Shown in pieces: positions 34,955-43,733 of a DNA stretch of 64,000 nt. The stretch covers positions 17,425 through 81,424 of the forward strand of contig NZ_VSRL01000011.1 of NCBI RefSeq assembly GCF_012184385.1. Reading direction: 5' to 3'. This DNA is from Lentzea indica. GTDB lineage: Bacteria > Actinomycetota > Actinomycetes > Mycobacteriales > Pseudonocardiaceae. The position numbers and the translations under genes were made by a program. The notes beneath the pieces were generated by a model. It saw nothing but the letters and a program-made list of their open reading frames with translations, ran no database searches and was not told the DNA's origin. Every line of letters begins with the position of its first letter. Position 1 is the stretch's first letter.

Positions 34955-35833
34955 GTGTTGGACGTACGACGGTTGAGGTTGCTCCACGCTCTGTCGGTGC
35001 ATGGCACGGTCACCGCCGCCGCGGAGGCCCTGCACGTGACCTCTCCCGCGGTCTCCCAGCAGCTGGCCGCCCTGGAACGCGAGGCGGGCGTGGCGCTGGT
35101 CGAACGGGAAGGGCGCCGGTTGACGCTGACCCGCGCCGGCCACGTGCTGGCCGCCCACACGCAGCTGGTCCTCGACCAGCTGGCGGCGGCCGAGGCAGAT
35201 CTGGCGTCGCTGCGGACCTCGGTGTCGGGTGTGGTCCGGATCGGGGCGTTCGTGTCGGTCGCCGCCCTGCTGCCGCGCGTGATCCAGGTGCTGCGCTCGG
35301 CGCACGGGTCCGATGTGGACCTGTTCGTGCACGAGATGGAACCGGAGGCGTCGCTGCCGGCGTTGCGGCGCGGGGACATCGACATCGCGGTCATTCACTC
35401 GTACAACATCATGCCGCGCTCGTTGCCGACGTCTTGTGAGTCGCACGAGCTGTTCGTGGAGCCCGTGAACGTGGCTCTGCCGTTGAGCGATCCGTTGGTG
35501 CAGCAGGACTCCGTGGATCTGTCGGTGTTGGTCGACCGGCCGTGGATCATGCCGCGCACCGACGCGTCGTGCCACGAGCTGACGCAACGTGCCTGCGGTG
35601 CCGCCGGGTTCGTGCCGCGGGCGCAGGCCTACTGCGACGACTTCGGCGTGATGTGCGGGCTCGTCGAGGCCGGGCTGGGTGTGGCTTTGGTGCCTTCCGT
35701 GGCGCGGCGGCCCGGGGTGGCGTTGCGGCCGTTGAAGCAGCAGGTGTTCCGGACTGTTTCCGCTGTGGTGCGGCATCGAGCGGATGGGCAGCCTGCTGTG
35801 CGTGCGGTGCTGGAGCAGCTACGCCAGGTCTGA
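34955..35833 (+). CDS. LysR-family transcriptional regulator
   Basis: A 292-residue LysR regulator with a GTG start. The N-terminal helix-turn-helix reads HGTVTAAAEALHVTSPAVSQQLAALE; the C-terminal effector domain starts around VRIGAFVSVAALLPRVIQ. It is divergent from dapA over 71 bp and so probably controls it as well as itself. Its stop overlaps the convergent GntR gene by 15 bp. The effector is unknown. Confidence 0.9.
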   Translation: MLDVRRLRLLHALSVHGTVTAAAEALHVTSPAVSQQLAALEREAGVALVEREGRRLTLTRAGHVLAAHTQLVLDQLAAAEADLASLRTSVSGVVRIGAFVSVAALLPRVIQVLRSAHGSDVDLFVHEMEPEASLPALRRGDIDIAVIHSYNIMPRSLPTSCESHELFVEPVNVALPLSDPLVQQDSVDLSVLVDRPWIMPRTDASCHELTQRACGAAGFVPRAQAYCDDFGVMCGLVEAGLGVALVPSVARRPGVALRPLKQQVFRTVSAVVRHRADGQPAVRAVLEQLRQV

Positions 35834-36493
35834 CAGCCACTGCTCGACGCCGGCCACGTGCACCGTCGACCAGCTGCGCGCGAGTTCGGGCTGGTGAGCG
35901 GCGAGCGCGTCGACGATGGCGCGGTGCTCGGCGACCGTGCGATCGACAGCGTTCGACTGGGTGATGCCGCGCCAGATGCGGACGCGCACCGTCGGGCCTG
36001 CCAGCGTGTCCAGGAGCTGGGCGAGGTAGGCGTTGCCGGAGCACTGGGCGATGGCGCGGTGGAAGTCGAGGTCGTGCTCGACCAGTTCCTCCACGGACTT
36101 CGCGGACTCGGCGGCGTCGCACAGCGCGCGGAGCTTGATGATCTCTTCCGCGTCGACGCGCTGGGCTGCCATCGCGGCGGCGGCGGGCTCGAGGATGCGG
36201 CGGACCTGGAGAACTTCGAGCACCGAATCTTCGCCTCGGTGCAGATCGAGCACGAACGAGAGGGCGCCGAGCAGGTCGTCGGCGCGCAGGCTCGACACGT
36301 AGGTGCCGTCGCCCTGGCGGACGTCCAGCACTCGAACGAGTGACAGCGCCTTCACCGCCTCGCGCAGGGAGTTGCGCGACAGACCGAGGCGTTCTGCCAG
36401 GTCAGCCTCTCGCGGGAGGCGATCGCCAGGCTTGAGCTCGCCCGAAACGATCATCTCCTTGACGCGCAGGATCGCATCGTCAGTGACTGCCAC
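35819..36493 (-). CDS. GntR-family regulator with FCD ligand domain
   Basis: A 224-residue FadR-subfamily regulator: winged helix (about 4-70, MIVSGELKPGDRLPREADLAERLGLSRNSLREA in pieces) and an all-helical FCD domain with metal/ligand residues in HDLDFHRAI and VAEHRAIVDAL. Members sense organic acids or sugar acids. I start at GTG 36493; an ATG at 36556 is also in frame. It is a candidate for control of the fucose operon, whose promoter has a 15-bp palindrome, or of an unlinked gene set. Confidence 0.87.
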   Translation of the reverse strand: MAVTDDAILRVKEMIVSGELKPGDRLPREADLAERLGLSRNSLREAVKALSLVRVLDVRQGDGTYVSSLRADDLLGALSFVLDLHRGEDSVLEVLQVRRILEPAAAAMAAQRVDAEEIIKLRALCDAAESAKSVEELVEHDLDFHRAIAQCSGNAYLAQLLDTLAGPTVRVRIWRGITQSNAVDRTVAEHRAIVDALAAHQPELARSWSTVHVAGVEQWLSDLA

Positions 36494-36654
36494 GGCACCC
36501 TCAACTCGTCGTAGACCTCGGATGTCTGAGGACCAGTATGCGCCACGGTTGGTCATCTTCGGCGGACCCCGGTACGAATGGCTGTGATTCACGTATTGGG
36601 ATGTGAGATGGTTATCTACTAACGATACGTGACGCGAACCCCTGTTGTCGCCAT

Positions 36655-36670
36655 AATGGTCTGGACCATT
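36655..36670 (+). promoter_or_regulatory. DasR-responsive element (dre-like) before nagA
   Basis: AATGGTC-TG-GACCATT is a perfect 7-2-7 palindrome that matches the known DasR consensus (centre TGGTCTAGACCA) at 13 of 16 positions. It lies just before the AAGGAGG ribosome site and TTG start of nagA, where DasR bound there would block transcription or initiation until glucosamine-6-phosphate accumulates. Confidence 0.8.
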
Positions 36671-36682
36671 CAAGGAGGGATC

Positions 36683-37882
36683 TTGGACGCCGTTGTCGCA
36701 GCACCGCGCGCTTTGCTCGGTCGCACGATCGTCGGTCCTGCCTCGGTGCGGATCAGGGACGGCCGCATCGTCGAGGTGACCACCGGTGAAGCACCACCCG
36801 GCGCGGAGGTCCTGTCCGACGGCCTGCTCACACCGGGCCTGGTCGACGTCCAGGTGAACGGCGCCGTCGGCGTCGACTTCGCCGAGGTGGACGCCGCCGG
36901 GATGCGATCCGTGGCCGAAGCTCTGCCGTCCACAGGTGTGACCAGGTTCTTGCCCACGCTGATCACCGCGCCCGTGGACGTGGTCATCCGGCAGGCTCGG
37001 ACCGTTCTGGCCGCGTCGGCCGCATTGCCGGACGGAGTGGGAGCGCGCCCCCTCGGCGTGCACCTCGAGGGGCCCTTTCTGTCGCCGAAACGGGCCGGGG
37101 TGCACGACCCGTCGTTCATGGTCGAGCCTGGCCCGGACCAGATCTCGGCGCTTTTGGAGGACGACACGCTCCGCCGTGCGTTGCGGATGGTGACTTTGGC
37201 ACCTGAGCAGCCTGGCGGGTTGGAGGCCGTGCGCCGACTCGTCGAGGCCGGGGTTCTGGTGGCTGTCGGGCACTCCGACGCCACTGGTGAACAGACTCGG
37301 GCTGCTGCCGATGCCGGGGCACGGATGGTCACCCATCTGTTCAACGCCCAGCGGCCGTTGGGGCATCGGGAGCCAGGTGTTCCTGGCGTGGCTTTGGTCG
37401 ATGAGCGCTTCACGTTGGGGCTCATCGCTGACCTGGCTCACGTTGGGCCGGATGTGTGCCGTCTGGTGTTCAACGCTGCTGGGGCACGGGTTGCCCTGGT
37501 GACCGATGCTGTTGCTGCTGCGGGGATGCCGCCCGGGCGGTACCACCTTGGTGGGGCGGACGTTCTGCTCACCGAGGACGGGGTGCCGCGTTCGCCGGAG
37601 GGCACGATCGCGGGGTCGGCGCTGACTTTGGACCGTGCTGTGAGGAACATCGTGTCTGTGGGTGTTCCGGTGGCTGATGCTCTTGCTTCCGCGACGATTG
37701 TTCCTGCTGAGGTGATCGGGGAGTCCGGTCTCGGTCGGCTCGCACCGGGTGCCGTCGCAGACCTCGTGTGGTGGGACGACGACCTGCGGCCCAAGAAGGT
37801 CTGGGTCGACGGCCGGGTCGTGTTCGACGCAGCCGTGCCTGCTCGGCCTGTCTCCGCCGGCTACGCCACCGCTGGCCAGTAG
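36683..37882 (+). CDS. nagA: N-acetylglucosamine-6-phosphate deacetylase
   Basis: A 399-residue amidohydrolase that converts GlcNAc-6-phosphate to glucosamine-6-phosphate and acetate. Motifs: GLVDVQVNGAVGVDF, the metal Glu in VHLEGPFLSPKRAGVHD, His in VGHSDATGEQ, the HLFNAQRPLGHREPG loop and the catalytic Asp in LVTDAVAAAGMPPG. I chose TTG 36683, which follows AAGGAGGGA; the open frame upstream would run through the DasR operator. The second half uses more GCT, GTT and GGG codons than its neighbours. Its product is the known inducer of DasR, consistent with the operator upstream. Confidence 0.92.
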   Translation: MDAVVAAPRALLGRTIVGPASVRIRDGRIVEVTTGEAPPGAEVLSDGLLTPGLVDVQVNGAVGVDFAEVDAAGMRSVAEALPSTGVTRFLPTLITAPVDVVIRQARTVLAASAALPDGVGARPLGVHLEGPFLSPKRAGVHDPSFMVEPGPDQISALLEDDTLRRALRMVTLAPEQPGGLEAVRRLVEAGVLVAVGHSDATGEQTRAAADAGARMVTHLFNAQRPLGHREPGVPGVALVDERFTLGLIADLAHVGPDVCRLVFNAAGARVALVTDAVAAAGMPPGRYHLGGADVLLTEDGVPRSPEGTIAGSALTLDRAVRNIVSVGVPVADALASATIVPAEVIGESGLGRLAPGAVADLVWWDDDLRPKKVWVDGRVVFDAAVPARPVSAGYATAGQ

Positions 37883-37895
37883 CCCGCACCTCATG

Positions 37896-37935
37896 GCGAA
37901 AGGCGCCGCCCGGACTGGCCGGGCGGCGCCTTCGC
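37896..37935. terminator. bidirectional hairpin between nagA and the SIS gene
   Basis: GGCGCCGCCCGG pairs with CCGGGCGGCGCC, extended by AA/TT and GCGA/TCGC ends, around a 4-5-nt loop. It separates the convergent nagA and SIS-domain genes. Confidence 0.85.
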
Positions 37936-37948
37936 GTTGTGTCAGCAG

Positions 37949-38992
37949 TTACAGGGTGCGGGTGACCTTGTTCAGGCCCCGTGGGTTGTCCGGGTCGCCG
38001 CCTCGCGCCAGTGCCAGGCCGTACGCCAGGCGCTGCACCGGGAGGATCTCCAGCACCGGAGCCACTTCCTCTGCCGTCTCCGGGATGGGGATCGACAACG
38101 TCGCCCCCATCTTCTCCGAGGCCGAGCCGACCGCCACCACGTCGGCGCCGCGTTGGTGCACCACGTCCAGAGCATCGCGCAGGGAGTCGCCGCCCTTGCC
38201 CAACGAGGTGATCGCCAGGACTGCGGTCTCGCCGTCCACGGCTGCGACTGGGCCGTGCAGCAGGTCGGCGCCGCTGTAGGCGCGGGCCGCGAGGTATGAG
38301 GTTTCCGCCAGCTTCAGGGAGGCTTCGAGAGCTGTTGCGTAGGAGTAGCCACGGCCCGTCGTGAGGACCCGGTCCACGAACCGGTATCGGCGCACGGCTT
38401 CTTCGACGGTCGCCGCGCTTGCGTCCAGCGTCACCTGGGCCAGGTCGCCCAGTGAGGCTGCGGCCTCGCCGTCGCCGCCGCGTACGGCGTCGATGAGGAG
38501 ATAGAGCGCCAGCAGGGTTGCCGAGTAGGTCTTGGTGGCCGCCACCGCGTGCTCGACGCCTGCGGACACGTCCACGGACAGTTCGGCTGCCGCGTTCAGG
38601 GGGGACGAGGCCGTGTTGGTCACCGCCACGGTCAGGGCGCCTCGGCGGCGGGCGGAGGCGGTGACCTCCAACAGGTCGGGGGAGCCGCCCGACTGGGACA
38701 CGGTGATCAGGAGGACGTCGCGCAGGTCGGGCTCGGCGCCGTACAGCGTGGTCGTGGAGGCGGAGACCAGGCCGGCCGGGAGTTGCAGCAGGATCTCGGT
38801 CAGGTACTTCGCGTAGATCGCGGCGTGGTCGCTGGACCCGCGTGCGGCGAACAGCACGAAGCGCGGTGCGCGCTCGCGGATCACGGCTGCTACCTCGGCG
38901 ATCGAGGAACGCGATGCGTAGAGCGAAGAGAAGATCGACGGCTGTGCGGCGATCTCCGCTGCCATGTGCTGGCCTGGCTGGGGCGTGGTCAT
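37949..38992 (-). CDS. SIS-domain sugar-phosphate isomerase, probable glucosamine-6-phosphate deaminase (NagB-II type)
   Basis: A 347-residue protein with two SIS domains, like the isomerase half of GlmS but without the glutaminase domain. Motifs are FAARGSSDHAAIYAKY, ITVSQSGGSPDLLEV, TTGRGYSYATALEASLKLAETSY and the C-terminal DPDNPRGLNKVTRTL. Such proteins deaminate glucosamine-6-phosphate to fructose-6-phosphate. It is the last gene of the das operon (4-bp overlap with dasD) and faces nagA, completing a route from chitobiose to glycolysis. A role as a sugar-phosphate-binding protein is an alternative. Confidence 0.85.
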   Translation of the reverse strand: MTTPQPGQHMAAEIAAQPSIFSSLYASRSSIAEVAAVIRERAPRFVLFAARGSSDHAAIYAKYLTEILLQLPAGLVSASTTTLYGAEPDLRDVLLITVSQSGGSPDLLEVTASARRRGALTVAVTNTASSPLNAAAELSVDVSAGVEHAVAATKTYSATLLALYLLIDAVRGGDGEAAASLGDLAQVTLDASAATVEEAVRRYRFVDRVLTTGRGYSYATALEASLKLAETSYLAARAYSGADLLHGPVAAVDGETAVLAITSLGKGGDSLRDALDVVHQRGADVVAVGSASEKMGATLSIPIPETAEEVAPVLEILPVQRLAYGLALARGGDPDNPRGLNKVTRTL

Positions 38993-40408
38993 GTCGTGCC
39001 TTTCAGGATCAGCTCGGCCGCGGCTCGGAGGCTCACCCGAGAACCGCCGTGGGTGTCGATGCGGGCGACGCTGCCCAGGTCCGGACCCGGCACGCCGGTT
39101 TCGACGTGCACGACGTCCAGGCCCAGATTAGTTAAGTTTGTTACCAGTTGTCGAGCGCTGGTGTGGCGGTGGGCGTCTCGCGTCACGACAACAATCGTGC
39201 GGTCACCTGCGACTTTCGCAACCTCGTCCGCGGAGATGTCGCGTGACGCGATCACCTCGGTGCCCGCGAGCACCTCGCGCAGATAGGGTCCCAGGCCCCA
39301 CGGGACGTCGCCGACTGCGATCGACGGGTCCACCACCAGGTCTACGACGACTGGTTCCGCACCGACACCAACCCGGCCGCGCACCTCGAGAGCGCGTCGA
39401 GCGGCGGTGAGACCGATCTCAGCGTCGTGGGCGTCGACGGTCGACGGCGGGAGGCCGAGGGCGAGCGAGCGGGTGGCCGCCTGGGTCAGGCGTTCCTCGG
39501 ACAGTTCGCCGGACTTGACCGCGGCGACGATCGAGTCGATCAGCCACTGGAGGTCGTCGTCGTCCAGGGCCATGCCGCCGAGGCACAGCGCGTCGACGCC
39601 GGCGGCCAGGGCTCGGACCGCTCCGACTGCCAGGTCGCCGCCGACGGCCTTCATGTCCAGGCCGTCGGTGATCACCGCGCCGGTGAAGCCCAGTTCGGAG
39701 CGCAGCAGGTCGATGGCGTGCTTGTTCAGCGTCACCGGCGCGTTGCCCCACTCGGGCACGACGAGGTGGCCGGTCATGATGGACCGCACGCCCGCGTTCA
39801 CGGCCGCCTGGAACGGCACCAGTTCGACCGCGCGCAACTGCTCCTCGGTGCGCGGCAGAACGGGAAGCTGTTCGTGGGAGTCCTCAGTGGATGCTCCGTG
39901 GCCGGGGAAGTGCTTGGCGCAGGCGGCGACGCCGACGGTCTGCAGGCCCTCGACCCACGCGGCGACGTGCCGTGCGGCCAGCACCGGGTCCGAGCCGAAC
40001 GCGCGGACGCCGATGATCGGGTCGTCCAGGGTCAGCACCAGGTCCGCGGACGGCGCGAGGTTCAACGAGATCCCGCACCTTGGCCAGCCGCGCGCCGATC
40101 GACGCGGCGACGGACCGGGTGAGGTCGAGATCGTTCGCCGCGCCCAGGGCGTGGTTGCCGGGCACCTCGGAGCCGCGGCCCGCGTCGAGACGCGTGACAT
40201 CGCCGCCCTCCTCGTCGATGCCGATCACCACGTCCGGGCGCACCGAACGCAGTTCACCGCACAGCGCGGTCACCTGGGCATCGTCGACGACGTTGCGTCC
40301 GAAGAGCACAACGCCGCCGAGTCCGTCAGCGACCCGCCGCAACAACCAGTCGGGGGCGGTCGTTCCGTGAAACCCAGGCAGCAGAACGGCAGCGGCCAAC
40401 TGATCCAC
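38989..40408 (-). pseudogene. dasD: GH3 beta-N-acetylglucosaminidase (DasD/NagZ type), frameshifted
   Basis: The frame from GTG 40408 encodes a normal GH3 start (FGRNVVDDAQVTALCGELR, IGIDEEGGDVTRLDAG, SVAASIGARLAKV). Homology then continues in another frame with GISLNLAPSADL, VAACAKHFPGHGASTEDSHEQ, SIMTGHLVVPEW and GFTGAVITDGLDMKAVGG (Asp nucleophile) down to 38989. One extra base near 40073-40082 accounts for the break. Repaired, it is about 472 residues, a normal cytoplasmic GH3 that splits imported chitobiose to GlcNAc. In Streptomyces the fourth gene of dasABCD encodes this activity. It is either a sequence error or a real loss. Confidence 0.88.
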
Positions 40409-40411
40409 TTG

Positions 40412-41227
40412 TCATCCCTTCACCGCACCGGCGGTGACGCCGGCGACCATCTTGCGTTGCACGATCAGGAAGAACACCAGCGCGGGCACGGTGAACAGGA
40501 CGGAGGCGGCCATCGCGCCACCCCAGTCGGTGCCGAACGCGGTCTGGAAGCCGGACAGCCACACCGGCAGGGTTTCCCTGTCCTGGCTGCGGATCAGCAC
40601 CTTGGCGAACAGGAACTCGTTCCACGCCGTGATGAACGCGAACACCGACGTGGCCACGAGACCCGGTCCCAGCAAAGGCAGGGTCACCTTCTGGAACGCG
40701 CCCCAGCGGCCGCAGCCGTCGACCATCGCGGCCTCTTCGAGCTCGACCGGGATGCCGTTGACGAACCCGCGCAACGTCCAGGCGCAGAACGGCAGCGTCA
40801 CCGCGAAGTACACCAGCACCAGCGACGAGAGGTGTTCGTAGAGCTGGAGATCCCGCATCATCAGGAACATCGGGATCAGCAACGCCTCGAACGGCGCCAT
40901 CTGCGCGACCAGCATCAGCAGCACGAAGCTCTTGCGGCCGCGGAACGCGAAGCGCGACATGGCGACCGCGGCGGTGATGCCGACGATGATCGCGGCGACG
41001 ACGGCCGTCAGCGTCACGAGCAGGCTGTTGCCGAGCGAGGACAGGAAGCCGGGCTTCGTCCACGCGTTGACGAAGTTGGAGAACGTCACCGCGAGCGGGA
41101 CGAGGTCGTAGTCCGACGTCAGCGCCGAGCCCTTCGGCTTGAGCGCCGACGTGATCATCCAGTACGTCGGGAACAGGAAGAACAGTGCGAGCAGCACGCC
41201 CGCGGTGTTCGCGGCGGTCTTCTTCAC
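40412..41227 (-). CDS. dasC: chitobiose-type ABC transporter permease, DasC-like
   Basis: A 271-residue MalG-type permease with six predicted membrane helices and the EAA loop VELEEAAMVDGCGRWGAFQKVTLP. It follows dasB with a 4-bp overlap and precedes dasD by 3 bp. No ATPase gene is present, in line with Das importers using the shared MsiK ATPase. Confidence 0.88.
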   Translation of the reverse strand: MKKTAANTAGVLLALFFLFPTYWMITSALKPKGSALTSDYDLVPLAVTFSNFVNAWTKPGFLSSLGNSLLVTLTAVVAAIIVGITAAVAMSRFAFRGRKSFVLLMLVAQMAPFEALLIPMFLMMRDLQLYEHLSSLVLVYFAVTLPFCAWTLRGFVNGIPVELEEAAMVDGCGRWGAFQKVTLPLLGPGLVATSVFAFITAWNEFLFAKVLIRSQDRETLPVWLSGFQTAFGTDWGGAMAASVLFTVPALVFFLIVQRKMVAGVTAGAVKG

Positions 41228-42225
41228 AGCTTGCCCTCCTCGGTCTTCAGCAGCCGGCGCAGGTACTGGAAGGTGATCAGGCCGAGGATGACCATCATCA
41301 GCACGCTGATCGCGGCGGCGACACCGAAGTGGCTCTTCGCGATGCCTTCCAGGTACTGCAGCACGGGCAGCGTCGTGCTCTCACCGCTCGGACCGCCCTC
41401 GCGGAACACCCAGATCTGGGCGAAGACCTTGAAGTCCCACAACGTCGACAGGAACGTCACCATCATCAGCAGCGACCGGATCTCCGGCCACGTCACCGCG
41501 CGGAACGTCTGCCAGCCCGTCGCGCCGTCGATGCCGGCGGCCTCGTAGAGGTCACGCGGGATGCCGACGAGCCCGGCGTAGAGGGAGAAGGCGAGGAACG
41601 GGATCGCCTGCCACACGATCAGCAGGCCGACGACGGACAGCGTCGACGTGCCGGAGGAGAACCACGAATAGCCCGCGTATGAATCAAAACCCAGTTGCAC
41701 CAAGGTTTTGTTCAAGATGCCGTAGTTCTGGTCGAACATCCACTGGTAGACCGTGGTGGACGCGAGGATCGGCATGGCCCACGCGCAGAGCATCGCGATC
41801 TGCAGCGCGATCCGCACCCACGGCGAGAGCACGCGCATCATCAGCGCGATCAGCAGACCCGCACCCACGGACACACCGACGACGGCGACGGTGAACACGA
41901 CCGTGCGCAGCGAGACGGTCCAGAACCGGTCGTCCTGCAGCACCGTCACGTAGTTGTCGATGCCGGTCCACACGATCTCGCCGCGGACCAGCTCGCCGAG
42001 GTTGAGCTGGCGGAAGCTCGTCACGACGACCGAGACGACCGGGAAGCCGATCAGCCAGAGGATCGCGATGAGCGCAGGAGCCAGCAGCAGGTAGGGCAGC
42101 GCCCGGTCGAAGGCGCCGCCCCGGCGGCGACGCCTGGGCGTCCCACCCGTCACGGCAGGCGGCAGCGCCGGCGGGGTGTTGTCCCCGGCCGGCGCTGCCG
42201 TTTCGGTCGTCTTGACGGCCGTCAT
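41224..42225 (-). CDS. dasB: chitobiose-type ABC transporter permease, DasB-like
   Basis: A 333-residue MalF-type permease with a Pro/Arg-rich cytoplasmic N-terminus, about six membrane helices and the EAA loop RDLYEAAGIDGATGWQTFRA. It forms the membrane channel together with DasC. It lies 10 bp after the binding-protein gene. Confidence 0.88.
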   Translation of the reverse strand: MTAVKTTETAAPAGDNTPPALPPAVTGGTPRRRRRGGAFDRALPYLLLAPALIAILWLIGFPVVSVVVTSFRQLNLGELVRGEIVWTGIDNYVTVLQDDRFWTVSLRTVVFTVAVVGVSVGAGLLIALMMRVLSPWVRIALQIAMLCAWAMPILASTTVYQWMFDQNYGILNKTLVQLGFDSYAGYSWFSSGTSTLSVVGLLIVWQAIPFLAFSLYAGLVGIPRDLYEAAGIDGATGWQTFRAVTWPEIRSLLMMVTFLSTLWDFKVFAQIWVFREGGPSGESTTLPVLQYLEGIAKSHFGVAAAISVLMMVILGLITFQYLRRLLKTEEGKL

Positions 42226-42235
42226 CTCAGCTGGG

Positions 42236-43510
42236 CTAGCCCATGGCCTTGGTGATGGCGTCGCTCGCGTCCTTTGTCGCCTGGTCCAGGGACTTGGCGC
42301 CGGACAGGTACGCGGTCAGCGCGTCCTTGAGCGGGTTCTGGCCGGCCTCGACGGCCGCCCACTTCGGCGTCACCGGGGTGACCTTGCCGTTGGGGGCGGA
42401 GTCGGCGAGAGCCTTGCCGACCGGGTTGGTGGCGAGCTTCGCGGTGTCCTTCGAGGTGCCGGGCACCGAGCCGCCCTCGGCGAGCATGTCCTGGTACTTC
42501 TTGGACGACAGCAGCGCCAGGTACTTCTTGGCCGCGGCGGAGTTCTTGCTGGCCGCCGGGATCGCGAGGTTCGAGCCGCCGAGGAACACCGGCGCGGACG
42601 AGCCCGCCTTCTTGGACGGGATCGGGAACGCCGAGGTCTTGTCCTTCAGGTCCGGCTTGGCCTTGACCGCACCGGCGAGCTCCCACGGCAGACCGATCAT
42701 CATGCCGACGTTGCCCGTGCCGAAGACCTCCATCTGCTGGGGCTTCGCCTCGTCGGTGTCAGCGGGGGCCTTCTTGGCGGCCGAGGCGTCGTAGAGCGCC
42801 TTGTAGGCCTCGAAGCCCGCCTTCGCCTGCGCGGTGTCGAGCGCGCCGGTCCACTTGCCGCTGTCCTGCTTGGCGACGTCGCCGCCCTCGTCCCACAGCA
42901 GCGAGAGCAGGAAGTACCAGGACTGGCCAGGCAGGTACAGCGCCTGGAACTCCGGGTTGGACGCGTTCGCGGCCTTGAGCTTGTTGATCGCGTCGATCCA
43001 CTCGGCGCGTGAGGTCGGCGGCTTCGCGATGCCCGCCGCCTGGAACAGGTCGGTGCGGTAGATGACGGTGCGGTTCGCCGCGTAGAACGGCACGCCGTAC
43101 TGCTTGCCGTTGAGCGTCAGCGAGTCCTTCAGGCCGCCGAGCCACTCGCCACCGTTGAACTGGCCGGCGTCAGCGGTGAGGTCGGCCAGCGTGCCCTGGT
43201 CGGCGAAGCTCGCCGTCTGGGTGTTGCCGAGCTCGATGACGTCCGGCGGGGTGCTGCTGGCCAGCGCCGTGGTCAGCTTCTCCTGGATGCCGGTCCACTT
43301 CTGGACCTCGTACTTGACCTTGATCCCGTTCGCTGACTCGAACTCCTTGTTCAAGGCGTCGGTCAGGGTCGTCGGCGCGGAGCCGTCCATGAGCCACACG
43401 GTGATCTCTTTGGTCTCCGTGCCGCCACCGCTGTTCGTGCTCGTGCCACATCCTGACACGGCCACTGCCAGTGCGGCGGCACCAGCAGCGAGTCCTCTCC
43501 AGCCCTTCAC
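42236..43510 (-). CDS. dasA: chitobiose-binding lipoprotein of ABC transporter, DasA-like
   Basis: A 424-residue CUT1 solute-binding lipoprotein. The signal peptide ends in the lipobox AVSGC, followed by a Ser/Thr/Gly linker and the binding fold (ITVWLMDGSAPTTLTDALN near the start, SSTPPDVIELGNTQ later). In Streptomyces DasA binds N,N'-diacetylchitobiose. Here the same order dasA-dasB-dasC-dasD divergent from dasR supports that ligand. A DasR-like operator lies 45 nt upstream. Confidence 0.88.
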   Translation of the reverse strand: MKGWRGLAAGAAALAVAVSGCGTSTNSGGGTETKEITVWLMDGSAPTTLTDALNKEFESANGIKVKYEVQKWTGIQEKLTTALASSTPPDVIELGNTQTASFADQGTLADLTADAGQFNGGEWLGGLKDSLTLNGKQYGVPFYAANRTVIYRTDLFQAAGIAKPPTSRAEWIDAINKLKAANASNPEFQALYLPGQSWYFLLSLLWDEGGDVAKQDSGKWTGALDTAQAKAGFEAYKALYDASAAKKAPADTDEAKPQQMEVFGTGNVGMMIGLPWELAGAVKAKPDLKDKTSAFPIPSKKAGSSAPVFLGGSNLAIPAASKNSAAAKKYLALLSSKKYQDMLAEGGSVPGTSKDTAKLATNPVGKALADSAPNGKVTPVTPKWAAVEAGQNPLKDALTAYLSGAKSLDQATKDASDAITKAMG

Positions 43511-43555
43511 AGTCGCGCCCTTTCAGCAAGCCCGGCCCCACGGCCGGAACGCCCA

Positions 43556-43571
43556 AGTGGTGTAGACCAAT
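43556..43571. promoter_or_regulatory. DasR-responsive element (dre-like) between dasA and dasR
   Basis: AGTGGTGTAGACCAAT matches the DasR consensus at 14 of 16 positions. It lies in the 223-bp divergent region, 45 nt before dasA and 162 nt before dasR, so it could silence the import operon and possibly dasR itself. The region also has two GCGTTGC copies near 43610-43627 of unknown meaning. Confidence 0.78.
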
Positions 43572-43733
43572 GTGGAACAGCGTGTGCTGCGTCACCGGTC
43601 CTGTCAAGCGCGTTGCCAAAGCGTTGCGGAGTCCTCCGATCATTTTTGTGTCGATTGGCGGGGGTTCGAACGCACGAAACGACACGGACAAGGCATCCTT
43701 GTGTGGCGTGACGTGGAGTGCGAGGAGGAGGCC

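Noticed and set aside
35819..37894. 691-codon frame reaching from the GntR gene back through nagA
   Set aside because: The upstream two thirds are antisense to nagA and lack homology; the regulator itself begins at 36493 (or 36556).
39407..41548. 713-codon plus-strand frame opposite dasD/dasC/dasB
   Set aside because: A high-GC antisense artefact; the minus strand encodes well-conserved GH3 and permease proteins.
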